Assembly: GCA_024653965.1 (NCBI GenBank)
Contig: JANLGW010000074.1
Span: forward strand, 1-64,000
Direction: 5' to 3'
Source: Rhodospirillales bacterium
GTDB taxonomy: Bacteria; Pseudomonadota; Alphaproteobacteria; Rhodospirillales; Magnetovibrionaceae
DNA: 64,000 nt
The notes under the pieces are model-generated. The model ran no database searches. It worked only from the letters and a program-made list of their open reading frames with translations, and was not told where the DNA came from. Below, piece by piece: positions 26,307 through 36,199 of this stretch (the stretch's first letter is position 1; every line of letters begins with the position of its first letter). The translations under genes were made by a program, and so were the position numbers.

Positions 26307-27479
26307 ATGCAAGAGCAAGACGTCATTATCATCGGCGCAGGTGCTGCGGGCCTCATGTGCGCTGCACAAGCGCAAAAGCGCGGACGCCGGGTGCTGGTGC
26401 TCGATCATGCGGCCAAGGTCGGCGAGAAAATCCGCATTTCCGGCGGCGGACGCGCCAACTTCACCAACCTTTACGCTTCGCCGTCCGACTATTTGTCGGA
26501 CAATCCGCATTTTTGCGTCTCGGCGCTGAAACGCTTCACCCAGACCGATTTCATCGCCTTGGTGGAAAAACACGCCATCGCCTATCACGAACGCGATCAC
26601 GGCCAGCTCTTTTGCGACGGCTCCGCGCAGCAACTCATCGACATGTTGTTGACCGAGGCCGAGGGCATTACGCTGCAGACCGCGACAACCGTCACGGGCG
26701 TCAGCAGAGACCTACAGGGTTTCCAGGTGCAAACGGATAAAGGCACCTTCAGCGCGCCCGCCCTGGTGATCGCCACCGGTGGGCCATCGATCCCCAAGAT
26801 CGGCGCAAGCGGCTTTGGCTACGCAATAGCCAAACAATTCGACCTCATCGTCATCGAACCCCGGCCAGGGCTGGTGCCCTTGACGTTCGATCCTGAAACC
26901 CTGTTCAAGCTCAACGGGCTGGCGGGCGTATCGCTGGACGCCACGGTATCGCTCGGCAAGGTCCGTTTTACCGAAGCCTTGCTGTTTACCCACCGGGGCC
27001 TTAGCGGGCCAGCAATTTTGCAAATTTCTTCGTATTGGCGGGCTGGCGATACAATCACCATCAACCTGCTGCCCGGCGTCGATACCTATGAGCGTCTGAA
27101 GACCGCCAAGGTCGAAACGCCCAGAAAAGAGGTGCGCACCGCATTGGCCCAATGGCTGCCCAAAAGTCTGGCGCAGAAGCTGGCGGCGTGGGCGGACTGC
27201 GACGGTCGTCTGGCTGAAACACCCGACAAAAGCCTCAGACGCTTAAGCGAACACGTCAACGCCTGGCGCGTGACGCCCAATGGGTCAGAAGGCCTGCGCA
27301 CGGCGGAAGTCATGGTGGGCGGTGTTGATACCCGGGAATTGTCGTCCAAAACCATGGAAGCCCTAAAAGTGCCTGGCCTGTATTTCATCGGCGAAACCGT
27401 CGATGTCACCGGGCACTTGGGCGGCTTCAACTTCCAATGGGCGTGGGCATCGGGCCATGCCTGCGGGCAAGCGGTTTAA
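26307..27479 (+). CDS. BaiN/RdsA-family NAD(P)/FAD-dependent oxidoreductase
   Basis: A 390-residue flavoprotein of the HI0933 family. The FAD-binding loop is VIIIGAGAAGLMCAAQA, followed by KIRISGGGRANFTN, the family signature; the C-terminal ends GETVDVTGHLGGFNFQWAWASG. Some relatives reduce bile-acid-type enones; the substrate here is unknown. The start is uncertain: ATG 26307 gives a compact N-terminus, while ATG 26256 follows a weak AGG. Its last bases overlap the convergent C39 peptidase gene. Confidence 0.88.
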   Translation: MQEQDVIIIGAGAAGLMCAAQAQKRGRRVLVLDHAAKVGEKIRISGGGRANFTNLYASPSDYLSDNPHFCVSALKRFTQTDFIALVEKHAIAYHERDHGQLFCDGSAQQLIDMLLTEAEGITLQTATTVTGVSRDLQGFQVQTDKGTFSAPALVIATGGPSIPKIGASGFGYAIAKQFDLIVIEPRPGLVPLTFDPETLFKLNGLAGVSLDATVSLGKVRFTEALLFTHRGLSGPAILQISSYWRAGDTITINLLPGVDTYERLKTAKVETPRKEVRTALAQWLPKSLAQKLAAWADCDGRLAETPDKSLRRLSEHVNAWRVTPNGSEGLRTAEVMVGGVDTRELSSKTMEALKVPGLYFIGETVDVTGHLGGFNFQWAWASGHACGQAV

Positions 27480-28441
27480 ATGCTTTGATGACACGCTGGC
27501 GCCGCGCGAACCGTCGCAAGCGTATCGTTCGATATGGCGAGAAACGGCCCCCCCGCCGCCACGGCAGCCTCAGCCATTGTTTCGGCTTGCCTGCATTTTT
27601 TGCGTTCCAGTAAAACGTTGGCCAAGTTGTTCAGGATGATGGGATCGTTTTGATCTAGGTTGTATGCGTGGGTCAATACACTTTCGGCATCCGCCCAAAC
27701 GCCCTGGGTGATCAACACATTGGCCGTAGCGATCAGCGGGGCTGTCGCCTCTGGCCATTTAAGAATCGCGGTGCGGTAAGCCATTAAGGCATCATCCAAA
27801 CGACTAACCCGTTCAAGCCCGAGGGCGGCTTCAAGCCACGAAACCATAGAGGCACTCTGCGGCACGGGGCCTTCCGGCTTGGCAACAACGATGCCCCAGA
27901 ACTCGGCGCGCCGCCACGTGTGCTCAAGGGTTTTCATATCGATCATTTCACGCTCGATCTCACCCGAACGCAGCACAACGGTCCGTGCCTTCAAGTCATA
28001 ACCAACCAGCACGGCGTAATGCCATTGCGGCATGAATTCCAATGAAAGATTTTGCAAAACTAATACAGGATTGCCATCAGCGACTTCGCGAATACCATTA
28101 ACCATGCCCGCGACGGGAATGGCCAAACGGCCATGCCGCCGGGTGCCGGTTAAAATTTCCGTTTGTAACGTGCCCTGCCGCCCTGGCGTGTAAATCGCCT
28201 GCGCAAGCCCGTCGGGGGTCGTATCAACCCCGCTATCTTTAAGCGCCGTTGCCAAAGCAGCGGGGCCGCAGAAATATTCAGTTTGCGCAAAGAACGGAAC
28301 GTCGCGAAGTTCCGCCATCACAGGCAAATCGGGCGGTGGGGCCGCCGTTAAGCTCTGCGTGATGGGCGTCGCCGCACACCCCGCCAAAGCCACAGCAACC
28401 CCCACCGCCGCAATTAAGCGAACAGATCGTCTCACCATCAT
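27476..28441 (-). CDS. PA2778-family cysteine peptidase lipoprotein with TPR repeats
   Basis: A 321-residue protein. The signal peptide ends VALAGC, a lipobox. A C39-type papain-like domain follows with YFCGPAALATAL (nucleophile cysteine) near 58 and WHYAVLVGYD (histidine) near 142. The C-terminal third (about 205-310) holds tetratricopeptide repeats. This is the architecture of the PA2778 family, which is found beside PA2779-type genes. The peptidase target is not known. It ends 4 bases inside the convergent flavoprotein gene. Confidence 0.9.
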   Translation of the reverse strand: MMVRRSVRLIAAVGVAVALAGCAATPITQSLTAAPPPDLPVMAELRDVPFFAQTEYFCGPAALATALKDSGVDTTPDGLAQAIYTPGRQGTLQTEILTGTRRHGRLAIPVAGMVNGIREVADGNPVLVLQNLSLEFMPQWHYAVLVGYDLKARTVVLRSGEIEREMIDMKTLEHTWRRAEFWGIVVAKPEGPVPQSASMVSWLEAALGLERVSRLDDALMAYRTAILKWPEATAPLIATANVLITQGVWADAESVLTHAYNLDQNDPIILNNLANVLLERKKCRQAETMAEAAVAAGGPFLAISNDTLATVRAAPACHQSI

Positions 28442-28461
28442 CGCGACCGACCTTAGTTCGA

Positions 28462-28881
28462 TCAGCCGGGGTTCGCCGAACCCTTATTGGTGAAACCGAA
28501 CACATGGGTAAAGCCAAGCAGATCGGTGATCAACAAGACGATAAAGATCAGCACCGCAGCGCCAACGATGGTTCCTAAACCTTGACCTGCGGGCGAACTT
28601 TGAATGCGACCAGCCAAATCTGCAACTTCGGCGTCACTCAGCGCGGCAACACGTTGGGTGGCCTCGTCCGGATTCACGCCTAAGCTTTTGAATTGAGCAC
28701 GAACGTCTTCACGGTTCATGAAAGCTTCCACGGTGGACCGGGAATCAGCCGCCGACTGACGCTCCAACACCTGTTCGTTGCCAATCACGCTTGCCATTGC
28801 AGGCACGATGGGCACAACGGATTGTACAAAGGAAGCGATGACCAGAACTGCAACTGATTTCGATTTTATGTTATTGAACAT
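28462..28881 (-). CDS. PA2779-family small membrane protein
   Basis: A 139-residue protein with an N-terminal hydrophobic segment (about 8-32, with PAMA) and a C-terminal helix (about 105-127, GTIVGAAVLIFIVLLITDLLGF). Between them FMNREDVRAQFKSLGVNPDEATQRVAALSDAEV is the family signature. It always pairs with the PA2778 peptidase and may be its substrate or anchor. ATG 28881 has GGAGGA; 20 bases separate it from the peptidase gene. Confidence 0.88.
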   Translation of the reverse strand: MFNNIKSKSVAVLVIASFVQSVVPIVPAMASVIGNEQVLERQSAADSRSTVEAFMNREDVRAQFKSLGVNPDEATQRVAALSDAEVADLAGRIQSSPAGQGLGTIVGAAVLIFIVLLITDLLGFTHVFGFTNKGSANPG

Positions 28882-29052
28882 AACGGCGTCCTCCAAGTTA
28901 ATGCATAAATAATCATGATACTTTTATTGATTGTTGTATATTGAATTGTTTTATACGTAACTCATTGTTATTTATACATAAAATATACATATAGGTAATA
29001 ACCCTTAGTCGCAATATATGTATTGAAATCCTCTGATGCCTGTATTTACGGC
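28882..29052 (-). promoter_or_regulatory. AT-rich promoter region of the PA2779-PA2778 pair
   Basis: This short gap is far richer in A and T than its surroundings (long TATA and TTATTT runs), which fits a promoter for the leftward pair. No clear operator was found. Confidence 0.4.
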
Positions 29053-29090
29053 CAAAACAAAAACCCCGCCCGGTTGCCCAGGCGGGGTTT
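29053..29090 (-). terminator. Terminator of rpe
   Basis: On the minus strand AAACCCCGCC pairs with GGCGGGGTTT across a short loop and runs into TTTTGTTTT. Located 21 bases after the rpe stop. Confidence 0.88.
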
Positions 29091-29111
29091 AACGCAGCCG
29101 TTTAAGGCTGA

Positions 29112-29771
29112 TTACTTAGAATAGGAGTCGCGGATCGCCTTGATGGTGGCGACGTAATCGTTGCCCTTAAACACCGCCGAACCCGCCACTAGGCAGGTCG
29201 CGCCCGCATCCACCACCGATTTGGCGGTGTCTTTGTTGATGCCGCCGTCGACCTGAATGTCGATCGGGCGACCGTTGATCATTTCCTTAACCGCGCGGAT
29301 CTTGCCCAGCGCCGAAGGAATGAACGACTGCCCACCGAAACCGGGGTTGACGCTCATGATCAGCACCATGTCCAACTGGTCGATGACGTTTTCCAGCACG
29401 TTCACAGGGGTATGCGGGTTCAGCGACACACCGGCCTTTTTACCCAGCCCCTTGATCACCTGAATGGAACGATCCAGGTGTTTGTCCGCTTCGGCATGAA
29501 CCACGATCTGATCCGCGCCCGCCTTGGCATAATCTTCCAGGAACGGCTGCGCCGGATCGATCATCAGGTGCACGTCGAAAAACTTTTTGGTCCACGACCG
29601 GATGCACTTGATCACCGGCGGCCCGAACGTCAAATTCGGCACAAAATGGCCGTCCATCACGTCGATGTGGATCCACTCCGCACCGGCTTCATCAACGGCT
29701 TTGACTTCCTCACCCAAGCGCGCGAAGTCGGCGGACAGGATGGAGGGAGCGATTTTAACGGTATTGGTCAT
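29112..29771 (-). CDS. rpe: Ribulose-phosphate 3-epimerase
   Basis: A 219-residue TIM-barrel enzyme that interconverts ribulose 5-phosphate and xylulose 5-phosphate. Signatures: [49 protein letters not shown] and VDGGI. In this window it serves the regenerative part of the Calvin cycle, next to cbbO. CAGGAGA precedes the ATG at 29771; the longer open frame upstream lacks the family's N-terminus. Confidence 0.96.
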   Translation of the reverse strand: MTNTVKIAPSILSADFARLGEEVKAVDEAGAEWIHIDVMDGHFVPNLTFGPPVIKCIRSWTKKFFDVHLMIDPAQPFLEDYAKAGADQIVVHAEADKHLDRSIQVIKGLGKKAGVSLNPHTPVNVLENVIDQLDMVLIMSVNPGFGGQSFIPSALGKIRAVKEMINGRPIDIQVDGGINKDTAKSVVDAGATCLVAGSAVFKGNDYVATIKAIRDSYSK

Positions 29772-30125
29772 TAAATTCTCCTGCTGGAGTGGGGCGTCTT
29801 GCAGCAACGAAACGTGCAAACAACGGGCTCTGTTTGAAGAGAAGGCCCCCGCCAAAGACGGGGGCCTTCCGGGTGGTTTCGGGATAGGTGCGAGCGGACC
29901 TCCCCAGGTTTACTCGTCGCCCAAAACCACCACAATCTGTGATCGCCGCCAATCAGTTACGCATATAAGACCGGAATTTCCCGATCCTCACGCATAGCGG
30001 AACATCTTTGACCTGTTTACGGCGAATTATGGGGTAAGTCAATTGCACTTAGTTCACGCAGGCTGGAAAAATCGCCGTTTCCGAGCCAATTTTTCACCCA
30101 CCCACTACCCTTTTGGGGCGGTAGA
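29772..30125. promoter_or_regulatory. Gap between rpe and cbbO with a strong hairpin
   Basis: No gene was seen in these 354 bases. GAAGGCCCCCG (29841-29851) and CGGGGGCCTTC (29859-29869) form an exact 11-base-pair stem, but no T run follows on either strand. It lies 70 bases upstream of rpe, in its probable leader, or else marks the end of the cbbO transcript. The rest should hold the rpe promoter. Confidence 0.5.
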
Positions 30126-32405
30126 TTATTTCGTCAGCGTCAAAAACAACTGCGGCAGTTTTTCGGGCAGGCGTTCCACATTGTCGATCACGGTGTAACG
30201 TGAGCCGAAAATATCGGACACATACTCATCGGCCTTTGCATCCAAACTAATGCAGTGCGTGTAAATGCCCAGTTGATCCAGTTCCTGCACCGCCTTGTGG
30301 GTGTCGCGGATCAGATGTTGTTGGTCATCCACGTCGATGTCGGAAGGTTCGCCATCGGTCAAGATCAGCAACAGCTTTTTGCCCGCCTTCCGTGCGGCCA
30401 ACGTCAGCGCGGCGTGACGCAACGCAGCCCCCATACGCGTGGAATAACCCGCCTCCATCGCCGCCAGACGGCCCTTGACCGTATCGTTCCAGTCTTCCGA
30501 AAAACCCTTGATGTGCTGATAGCGCACTTCATGGCGGGTATTGGACGAAAAACCCGCCACGGCGAACTCGTCGCCCAAGTGATCGATCGCCCAGCCCAGC
30601 AGCGTTACGGCCTCTTGGGAAAGCTCCAGCACCGTTTGGCTGCTGCCATCGGGCACGTCATTGACCGACTGCGACAAGTCGATCAGCAGCGTCACCGCAA
30701 TGTCGCGCCCATCGGTGCGGTGGCTCATGTTGATGCGCGTATCCGGCGTCGTTCCGGCTTTAAAGTCGATCAGCGAGCGAATGGCGACGTCCAAATCCAG
30801 TTCCGAGCCTTCTTCTTGATAGCGCACCCGCACGTATTGCTGGGGTTTGAGCATATCGAGGATCTGCTTCAAACGCTTGGCCAGCGCCGCATGTTTGGTC
30901 AAAATGGCGTCGATCTTCGCCCCATCGCCTTGCGGGTGCAGGCTTTCATAAAGACTAACCCAGTCCGGGCGATAGGTTTTGCCCAGATAATCCCATTCGG
31001 CATAATGGCGCGGCGGCAGGCCTTTGCTCTTTTCGTCCTGCTCGGCCTTGGATTTGTCCTGCTCGTCGAACATCTCCTCTTCGTCGCCCAACTCATAAAA
31101 CTTCCACATGTGGCGGTTATCGTCGCGGTAATCGACGGTGGTATCGGCAAAATAAACATTGGCCGACTGATCTTCCTGGCGGCGCGTGCGCGCAACGAAC
31201 TGCAAGGCCAGCGCGGCGATCTCCTGGGTGGAACTTTCACCCGCCTCCATGACTTCATTAAAGCGTTTAACAAATTCAATTATGTCTTTGTTTTTATAAG
31301 AATATTCAGAATCCATGATCGCATAAGAAAACATTGCCAAACGATGGCGAACGCATGACTCGACGGTTGGATCGCAACCGTCTTCGATGGGCATGGGATG
31401 CAACGATTGCAAAATATGGCGCAGCCCCGGATAGACGCGCATGGCCAGGGTATCGACCCGGCAATCTTCGAACATTTCCGCCGCAATGCGCTGAAAGGGG
31501 CTGAAGTTGTCGGCGAAAATGGCCTGCGTCCAGCGCCGATGCGCCGCCATATGCGCCAGCACCGCGCGATACCGATCCGTACCCTTGACGCGGATACCGA
31601 TGCCCGGGTCTTCATAATCATCGAACACGTCGGGCACCCGCAAGCCCAACTCGTCGAAATACGGCAAGGGCTTGCGCAATTCGTCGAAGCCTAAGGAGTA
31701 CGGCACGAACTGGGCCGCCTTTTCCTGCCACATGGCACGCATATACAGGCCCATCTTGCGCTCGTTGTCGGCAAACAAGGTGCCGTGGCGTTCGCGCTGC
31801 AAAATCGCCTTGGAATCCGCCGATTGCAGGGTGAAATAGTCGATTTGGCGTTCGGGATGGGTGAGGTAATGCTTGGCGCCGTACTCGATCCAATTGCGCA
31901 AACCTTCGAGCGACAACTGGCTCAACAAAAACGGCATCTGGCCCAGCATTTCCGGCAGGCCGGGGCTGGGAATGGTCTGGTGAAAGCCGTGGGTGGAGCG
32001 CGTGGTGCTTTCCATCATGTCGAACACGATCTTGATGTACTGGCAAAACAGCGTTTCGGAACCCAGCCGCCGCGCGGCCTCGCCCAAGGTCTGCAAAAAC
32101 GGCAAAATGGCCTTGCCGTTGGGGGTGCGCGACATCTTCCACACCGCCTGCGAGACCTTCTCGATCACCGCTTCGCCTAAGCGTTCGGCAATTTCCGGCA
32201 TTTCTTCCAAAAACACATGGACCGGCTCATAACCGCGCCCGATCATGCAGATCAGCGACGCGCCTTCCAACATCGTCTTCACGCCATCCCTGGACAGGCG
32301 CGCCACGGCGTCTTCCATGCAGCCCGCGAACGCGGTGTCCAACTGCTCAAACCCGCACGTGAGCATGGTGCGCAGCTCGTTCAGTTCGTCCTGGCTGAGG
32401 GTCAT
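30126..32405 (-). CDS. cbbO: CbbO, RuBisCO activase adaptor with von Willebrand domain
   Basis: A 759-residue protein. The C-terminal von Willebrand A domain (about 560-750) has the metal-site motif DLSQSVND and a TDGEPSD loop; the N-terminal and middle parts match CbbO/NorD proteins. CbbO binds RuBisCO through its metal site and, with the CbbQ ring, removes sugar phosphate inhibitors. The acidic stretch near 445-480 is poorly conserved. ATG 32405 is preferred over an in-frame TTG six codons upstream. It follows cbbQ by 28 bases. Confidence 0.93.
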   Translation of the reverse strand: MTLSQDELNELRTMLTCGFEQLDTAFAGCMEDAVARLSRDGVKTMLEGASLICMIGRGYEPVHVFLEEMPEIAERLGEAVIEKVSQAVWKMSRTPNGKAILPFLQTLGEAARRLGSETLFCQYIKIVFDMMESTTRSTHGFHQTIPSPGLPEMLGQMPFLLSQLSLEGLRNWIEYGAKHYLTHPERQIDYFTLQSADSKAILQRERHGTLFADNERKMGLYMRAMWQEKAAQFVPYSLGFDELRKPLPYFDELGLRVPDVFDDYEDPGIGIRVKGTDRYRAVLAHMAAHRRWTQAIFADNFSPFQRIAAEMFEDCRVDTLAMRVYPGLRHILQSLHPMPIEDGCDPTVESCVRHRLAMFSYAIMDSEYSYKNKDIIEFVKRFNEVMEAGESSTQEIAALALQFVARTRRQEDQSANVYFADTTVDYRDDNRHMWKFYELGDEEEMFDEQDKSKAEQDEKSKGLPPRHYAEWDYLGKTYRPDWVSLYESLHPQGDGAKIDAILTKHAALAKRLKQILDMLKPQQYVRVRYQEEGSELDLDVAIRSLIDFKAGTTPDTRINMSHRTDGRDIAVTLLIDLSQSVNDVPDGSSQTVLELSQEAVTLLGWAIDHLGDEFAVAGFSSNTRHEVRYQHIKGFSEDWNDTVKGRLAAMEAGYSTRMGAALRHAALTLAARKAGKKLLLILTDGEPSDIDVDDQQHLIRDTHKAVQELDQLGIYTHCISLDAKADEYVSDIFGSRYTVIDNVERLPEKLPQLFLTLTK

Positions 32406-32433
32406 GACGGGGCTCGCTCTCAAAAAGCCTGAA

Positions 32434-33237
32434 TCAGGCGAAAACGGCGTCGATGGAATGCTTCAGCGTGGCCGTAATGTCGGCATCGTCGGTAATCGGC
32501 GCCACCAAGGCCATGCGGCAAGCCTGATTGGGGTTGATGCCCCGCTTGATCAAGCGCGCGGCGTAAACCAAAAGCCGGGTGGAAATGCCTTCGTCCAGGC
32601 CATGCCCCTTTAGGTTACGCGCGGTTTCGCCGACTTTCACCAGCTTGGTCGCTACATCGGCGGCGCAGCCGGTTTCCCGCGCAATAATGCCCGCTTCGAC
32701 CTGACCCGAGGCGTAATCGAAGTTCAGCCCCGAAAAGCGCTGCTTGGTGGACTGCTTTAAGTCCTTCATCAAGCTCTGATAACCGGGGTTGTAGCTGATC
32801 ACCAGTTGGAAATCCTGATGCGCCTTGACCAATTCACCCTTTTTGTCCAAGGGCAACGTGCGGCGGTGGTCGGTCAGCGGGTGAATGACCACGGTGGTGT
32901 CCTGGCGGGCCTCGACCACTTCATCGAGATAACAAATCGCGCCGATGCGCGCGGCGACGGTCAGGGGACCATCCAGCCAGCGCGTGCCGTTGGCATCCAG
33001 CAGATAACGCCCGACTAGGTCAGAGGCCGTCATGTCTTCGTTACAAGCCACCGTAATCAGAGGCTTTTTCAACTTCCACGCCATGTATTCGATGAACCGC
33101 GACTTGCCGCAGCCGGTCGGCCCCTTGACCATCACCGGCAGACGTTCCGAATAGGCGGCCTCGTAAAGCTCCACCTCGTTGCCGACCGCTTGGTAAAACG
33201 GCTCTTCGCTAACCAGATATTGCGAGACATCAGACAT
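32434..33237 (-). CDS. cbbQ: CbbQ, MoxR-type AAA+ ATPase of RuBisCO activase
   Basis: A 267-residue AAA+ ATPase. Walker A is GPTGCGKS near 39-46, Walker B is ICYLDEV near 100, and SYNPGYQS carries sensor 1. CbbQ forms hexamers that, with CbbO, reactivate inhibited RuBisCO. It lies directly downstream of cbbM, separated by a terminator-like hairpin, and upstream of cbbO. Confidence 0.96.
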   Translation of the reverse strand: MSDVSQYLVSEEPFYQAVGNEVELYEAAYSERLPVMVKGPTGCGKSRFIEYMAWKLKKPLITVACNEDMTASDLVGRYLLDANGTRWLDGPLTVAARIGAICYLDEVVEARQDTTVVIHPLTDHRRTLPLDKKGELVKAHQDFQLVISYNPGYQSLMKDLKQSTKQRFSGLNFDYASGQVEAGIIARETGCAADVATKLVKVGETARNLKGHGLDEGISTRLLVYAARLIKRGINPNQACRMALVAPITDDADITATLKHSIDAVFA

Positions 33238-33267
33238 AACTTGGAATCCTTCAAAAAATCAGATTGA

Positions 33268-33307
33268 AGAAAAAACGGCCGGGAGCAGTATATCGCCCCC
33301 GGCCGCC
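33268..33307 (-). terminator. Hairpin between cbbM and cbbQ
   Basis: On the minus strand GGCCGGGGG and CTCCCGGCC form a strong stem followed by GTTTTTTCTTC. It lies 31 bases after cbbM and 30 before cbbQ. It probably ends most transcripts after cbbM and lets a few continue into cbbQO, which would match the far greater need for RuBisCO. Confidence 0.8.
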
Positions 33308-33338
33308 TTTTGTATGCTTAGGCTGAATGCCGGTGTGC

Positions 33339-34727
33339 TTATTTGTGCACGCCCAGCTTTTCGCGCCAGCCCGGGAACAGTTTGTCGGAATCGTGCTCGA
33401 AGCTTTCGAACGCGCGAGCAAACTCTTTGTGTTCCTTAGCCCACTGAATCGGGTCCGCGCCCGCTTTCCAGCATTCGTAAGCCTGACGCAGCGAGATCGC
33501 ACCCGCAGCCGGGCTGTCGATGTGACCATATGCGCCACCGCCAGCGGTGTTGATCACGTTGCCATGGCCCAGATTTTCGAAGAAGCCCGGCAGGCGCAAG
33601 GCGTTCATGCCGCCCGAGACGATCGGGGTGGTCGGCTTCATGCCCAGCCATTCCTGGTGGTAGAACGGACCGGTGCAGCTGTCACGCTCGATCATATAGG
33701 CAATGATCTTGTCGTCGGCGGCGCCTTCCATCTTGCCGTAGCCCATGGTGCCGACATGGATGCCGGAAGCACCCTGCAGACGGCTCATTTTGGCCAGAAC
33801 GAAGGCCGTGTAACCGCGTTTGGCGGACGGCGACGTCACCGCGCCATGACCGGCACGGTGGTAGTGCAGATATTGGTTGGAGAAGTTGCGCCGCGCGGTG
33901 GTGATCATGCCCGGGCCGCCGACGTAACCGTCGACCAAGAATGCCACCTTGTCGGCGTCGGGGCCGAAGGATTCGAGGATAAATTCGCCACGCGCCAGCA
34001 TTTCATAGTGATCGTCGGCGGTGATGTTGGCCGAGAACAGCTTGGCCTCGCCGGTTTCGTCCATGGCGCGCTTCATCGCGTCATAAACGAGCGGAATGGT
34101 TTGACGCATCGGCGAGAACACCTGGTTGCCCTGGGGTTCGTCGTTCTTAATGAAGTCGCCACCCAGCCAGAACTGATAAGCCGCTTCGGCAAAGGGTTTC
34201 GGACGCAGGCCGAGCTTCGGTTTAATGATCGTGCCGGAAATGTAACCGCCATTGACAACCGGGCGGCCCAAGATGCGCCACAAATCGGAAATGTCCTTGG
34301 CCGGACCGTCGAACAGACGCAGGTACTTCGGCGGAACGTAGAAGTCGAGCATCTTGGCGTACGCGATGTCGCCCATGCCCTGGTTGTTGCCGATGGTCAG
34401 GGTCAAGAACGACACCATCATCGCACGACCGTCGATGATGTTGCGGTCGAACAGATCCACCGGATAGGCGATCTTCATCAATTCTTTGGCTTCGTCGATT
34501 TCATAAACGAGCGCGTCAACACCCTTGGTGAATTCGTCGGTGGTGGACACTTCAACGTTGGTGCCGGTAGAGCTTTCCGCCGCAAAGTGCGCCGCCGCTT
34601 CCAAATAACCGTGACCGGTGGCGGGTTTCATCAAGTATGCACACAGCACATGATTGCCGCCGTCGATCAGTTCTTTTTCTTTCAGGCTCAAATCCGAATA
34701 ACGGTTGGTCTGATCTAACAAAGCCAT
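33339..34727 (-). CDS. cbbM: RuBisCO form II large subunit CbbM
   Basis: A 462-residue enzyme that carboxylates ribulose 1,5-bisphosphate. Form II hallmarks: the start [17 protein letters not shown], the active-site [14 protein letters not shown] with the carbamylated lysine, and no small-subunit gene nearby. Form II enzymes have poor CO2/O2 selectivity and suit low oxygen. ATG 34727 has GGGAG 10 bases upstream; the longer open frame reaches into the cbbR intergenic region without family similarity. cbbR is divergent. Confidence 0.98.
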   Translation of the reverse strand: MALLDQTNRYSDLSLKEKELIDGGNHVLCAYLMKPATGHGYLEAAAHFAAESSTGTNVEVSTTDEFTKGVDALVYEIDEAKELMKIAYPVDLFDRNIIDGRAMMVSFLTLTIGNNQGMGDIAYAKMLDFYVPPKYLRLFDGPAKDISDLWRILGRPVVNGGYISGTIIKPKLGLRPKPFAEAAYQFWLGGDFIKNDEPQGNQVFSPMRQTIPLVYDAMKRAMDETGEAKLFSANITADDHYEMLARGEFILESFGPDADKVAFLVDGYVGGPGMITTARRNFSNQYLHYHRAGHGAVTSPSAKRGYTAFVLAKMSRLQGASGIHVGTMGYGKMEGAADDKIIAYMIERDSCTGPFYHQEWLGMKPTTPIVSGGMNALRLPGFFENLGHGNVINTAGGGAYGHIDSPAAGAISLRQAYECWKAGADPIQWAKEHKEFARAFESFEHDSDKLFPGWREKLGVHK

Positions 34728-34918
34728 TCCTAAAAACTCCCTAAAAGGTGCCGCTTGCAACTCTATTGCTCGCGGTATTGACAAATTTCGGACCTCACGC
34801 CGGGTCCAAAACCATCCCCGGTTAACCATTTTTGGCCGCGTCTTTTTCAGGTCCGCGATCCAGGTGCCGGCACTGTATGGAAAATCGACGCATAAAAAAA
34901 TTCATTTATTTTGATGAT

Positions 34919-34957
34919 TAGTATAAGATTTTCTTATACTATAACAAATCCGTTATA
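34919..34957. promoter_or_regulatory. CbbR operator candidate
   Basis: In the 282-base gap between cbbM and cbbR, TAGTATAAG (34919-34927) and CTTATACTA (34933-34941) form a perfect 9-base inverted repeat with a 5-base centre. A second repeat, TATAAC (34940-34945) with GTTATA (34952-34957), adjoins it. LysR proteins bind such T-N11-A sites in pairs between the regulator and its target. Confidence 0.75.
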
Positions 34958-35009
34958 ATCGTTTGATTGTAAATGGTTAACAAAGCTATTTCGTCTTTAA
35001 GAGGACTTC

Positions 35010-36053
35010 ATGCACGTCACCCTGAGGCAATTGGAAGCTTTTATCGCCGTAGCGCGGCACCTGAGCTTCACCCGCGCGGCGGAAGAGTTGAACCTTTCTC
35101 AGCCTGCGGTATCCATGCAAATCAAACAATTGGAAACGCAACTCGAACAGCCCTTGCTTGAACACATGGGCAAAAAACTATTTCTCACCGAAGCGGGACG
35201 CGAAGTACGCCAATACGCCCGCCAGGTGTTGCAGCAGATCGATAACATGGAAGCCGGGCTGGCGTCGTTAAAGGGGCTGGAACGCGGCACCCTAAGCCTG
35301 TCGGTCGCCACCACCGCGCACTACTTCGCCCCCAAACTGCTATCGATTTTTTATGAACGTTATCCCGGCGTGAACGTCAAATTGGACGTCACCAACCGCG
35401 AAACCCTGGTCAGCCAGTTGGAAAACAACACGGTAGACATGGTGATCATGGGCCGCCCGCCCGAAGAGGTCGATGTCGAGGCGGGCACGTTCATGGAAAA
35501 CCCCTTGGTGCTGATCGCGCCCGCCGACCATCCGTTCGGGCGTGAACGTTCGATCCAGCTAAAACGCCTGGAAAACGAGGTGTTTTTAGTCCGCGAGAAC
35601 GGCTCCGGCACGCGCAAGGCGATGGAAAAGTTCTTTGCCCAGCACGGCATCCACATGACCACGGGCATGGAAGTCAGCTCGGACGAAGCCATCAAACAAA
35701 GCGTTCAGGCGGGCTTGGGCTTAGGCATCATGAGCCGCGACGCCATCCAAAACGAAATCAGCCTCGGCCATTTAATTATGCCCGACGTACTGCACTTTCC
35801 CATCATGCGCCAATGGTACGTGATGCACCGCAAAGGCAAACGGCTGTCGCCCATCGCCCAGGCGTTCAAGACGTTCTTGCTGGAAGAAGCGGCGCAAATC
35901 TTGAAAAAAGAGCCTGCAATGACTTTCAAACCCGCGTCGCCGACGCCTCCCCTTGCCCAACAGCCACAGCACCGTTACGAACCGGCAAAAAGCAAAATCA
36001 TCCTCACCGGGGCGGACGGCAAGCCGATCCCTCCCGCCCGGTCAAAAATCTGA
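35010..36053 (+). CDS. cbbR: CbbR, LysR-type regulator of the cbb genes
   Basis: A 347-residue LysR protein. The helix-turn-helix is FTRAAEELNLSQPAVSMQIKQLE; the effector domain follows from about residue 90. The position divergent from cbbM and the match to other CbbR proteins (TLRQLEAFIAVARHLSFTRAAEEL) make the name secure. CbbR activates cbb operons in response to metabolites such as RuBP. The last 45 residues are proline- and lysine-rich and longer than usual. Confidence 0.95.
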   Translation: MHVTLRQLEAFIAVARHLSFTRAAEELNLSQPAVSMQIKQLETQLEQPLLEHMGKKLFLTEAGREVRQYARQVLQQIDNMEAGLASLKGLERGTLSLSVATTAHYFAPKLLSIFYERYPGVNVKLDVTNRETLVSQLENNTVDMVIMGRPPEEVDVEAGTFMENPLVLIAPADHPFGRERSIQLKRLENEVFLVRENGSGTRKAMEKFFAQHGIHMTTGMEVSSDEAIKQSVQAGLGLGIMSRDAIQNEISLGHLIMPDVLHFPIMRQWYVMHRKGKRLSPIAQAFKTFLLEEAAQILKKEPAMTFKPASPTPPLAQQPQHRYEPAKSKIILTGADGKPIPPARSKI

Positions 36054-36199
36054 CCCGCACTTAAAGGTGGCTTTTTACTATTAAGAGCAACTTATTGTTC
36101 TTGTCCGTGCGGAATGTTCAAAGCCCCATTGCCGGGAGGGAAATAATCTACGATACTTTCTGCCTACACGAACATCTTGAATGAAAAGATTCGCACCCG

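Noticed and set aside
33327-34718. 463-codon plus-strand frame opposite cbbM
   Set aside because: Antisense to form II RuBisCO; no protein similarity.
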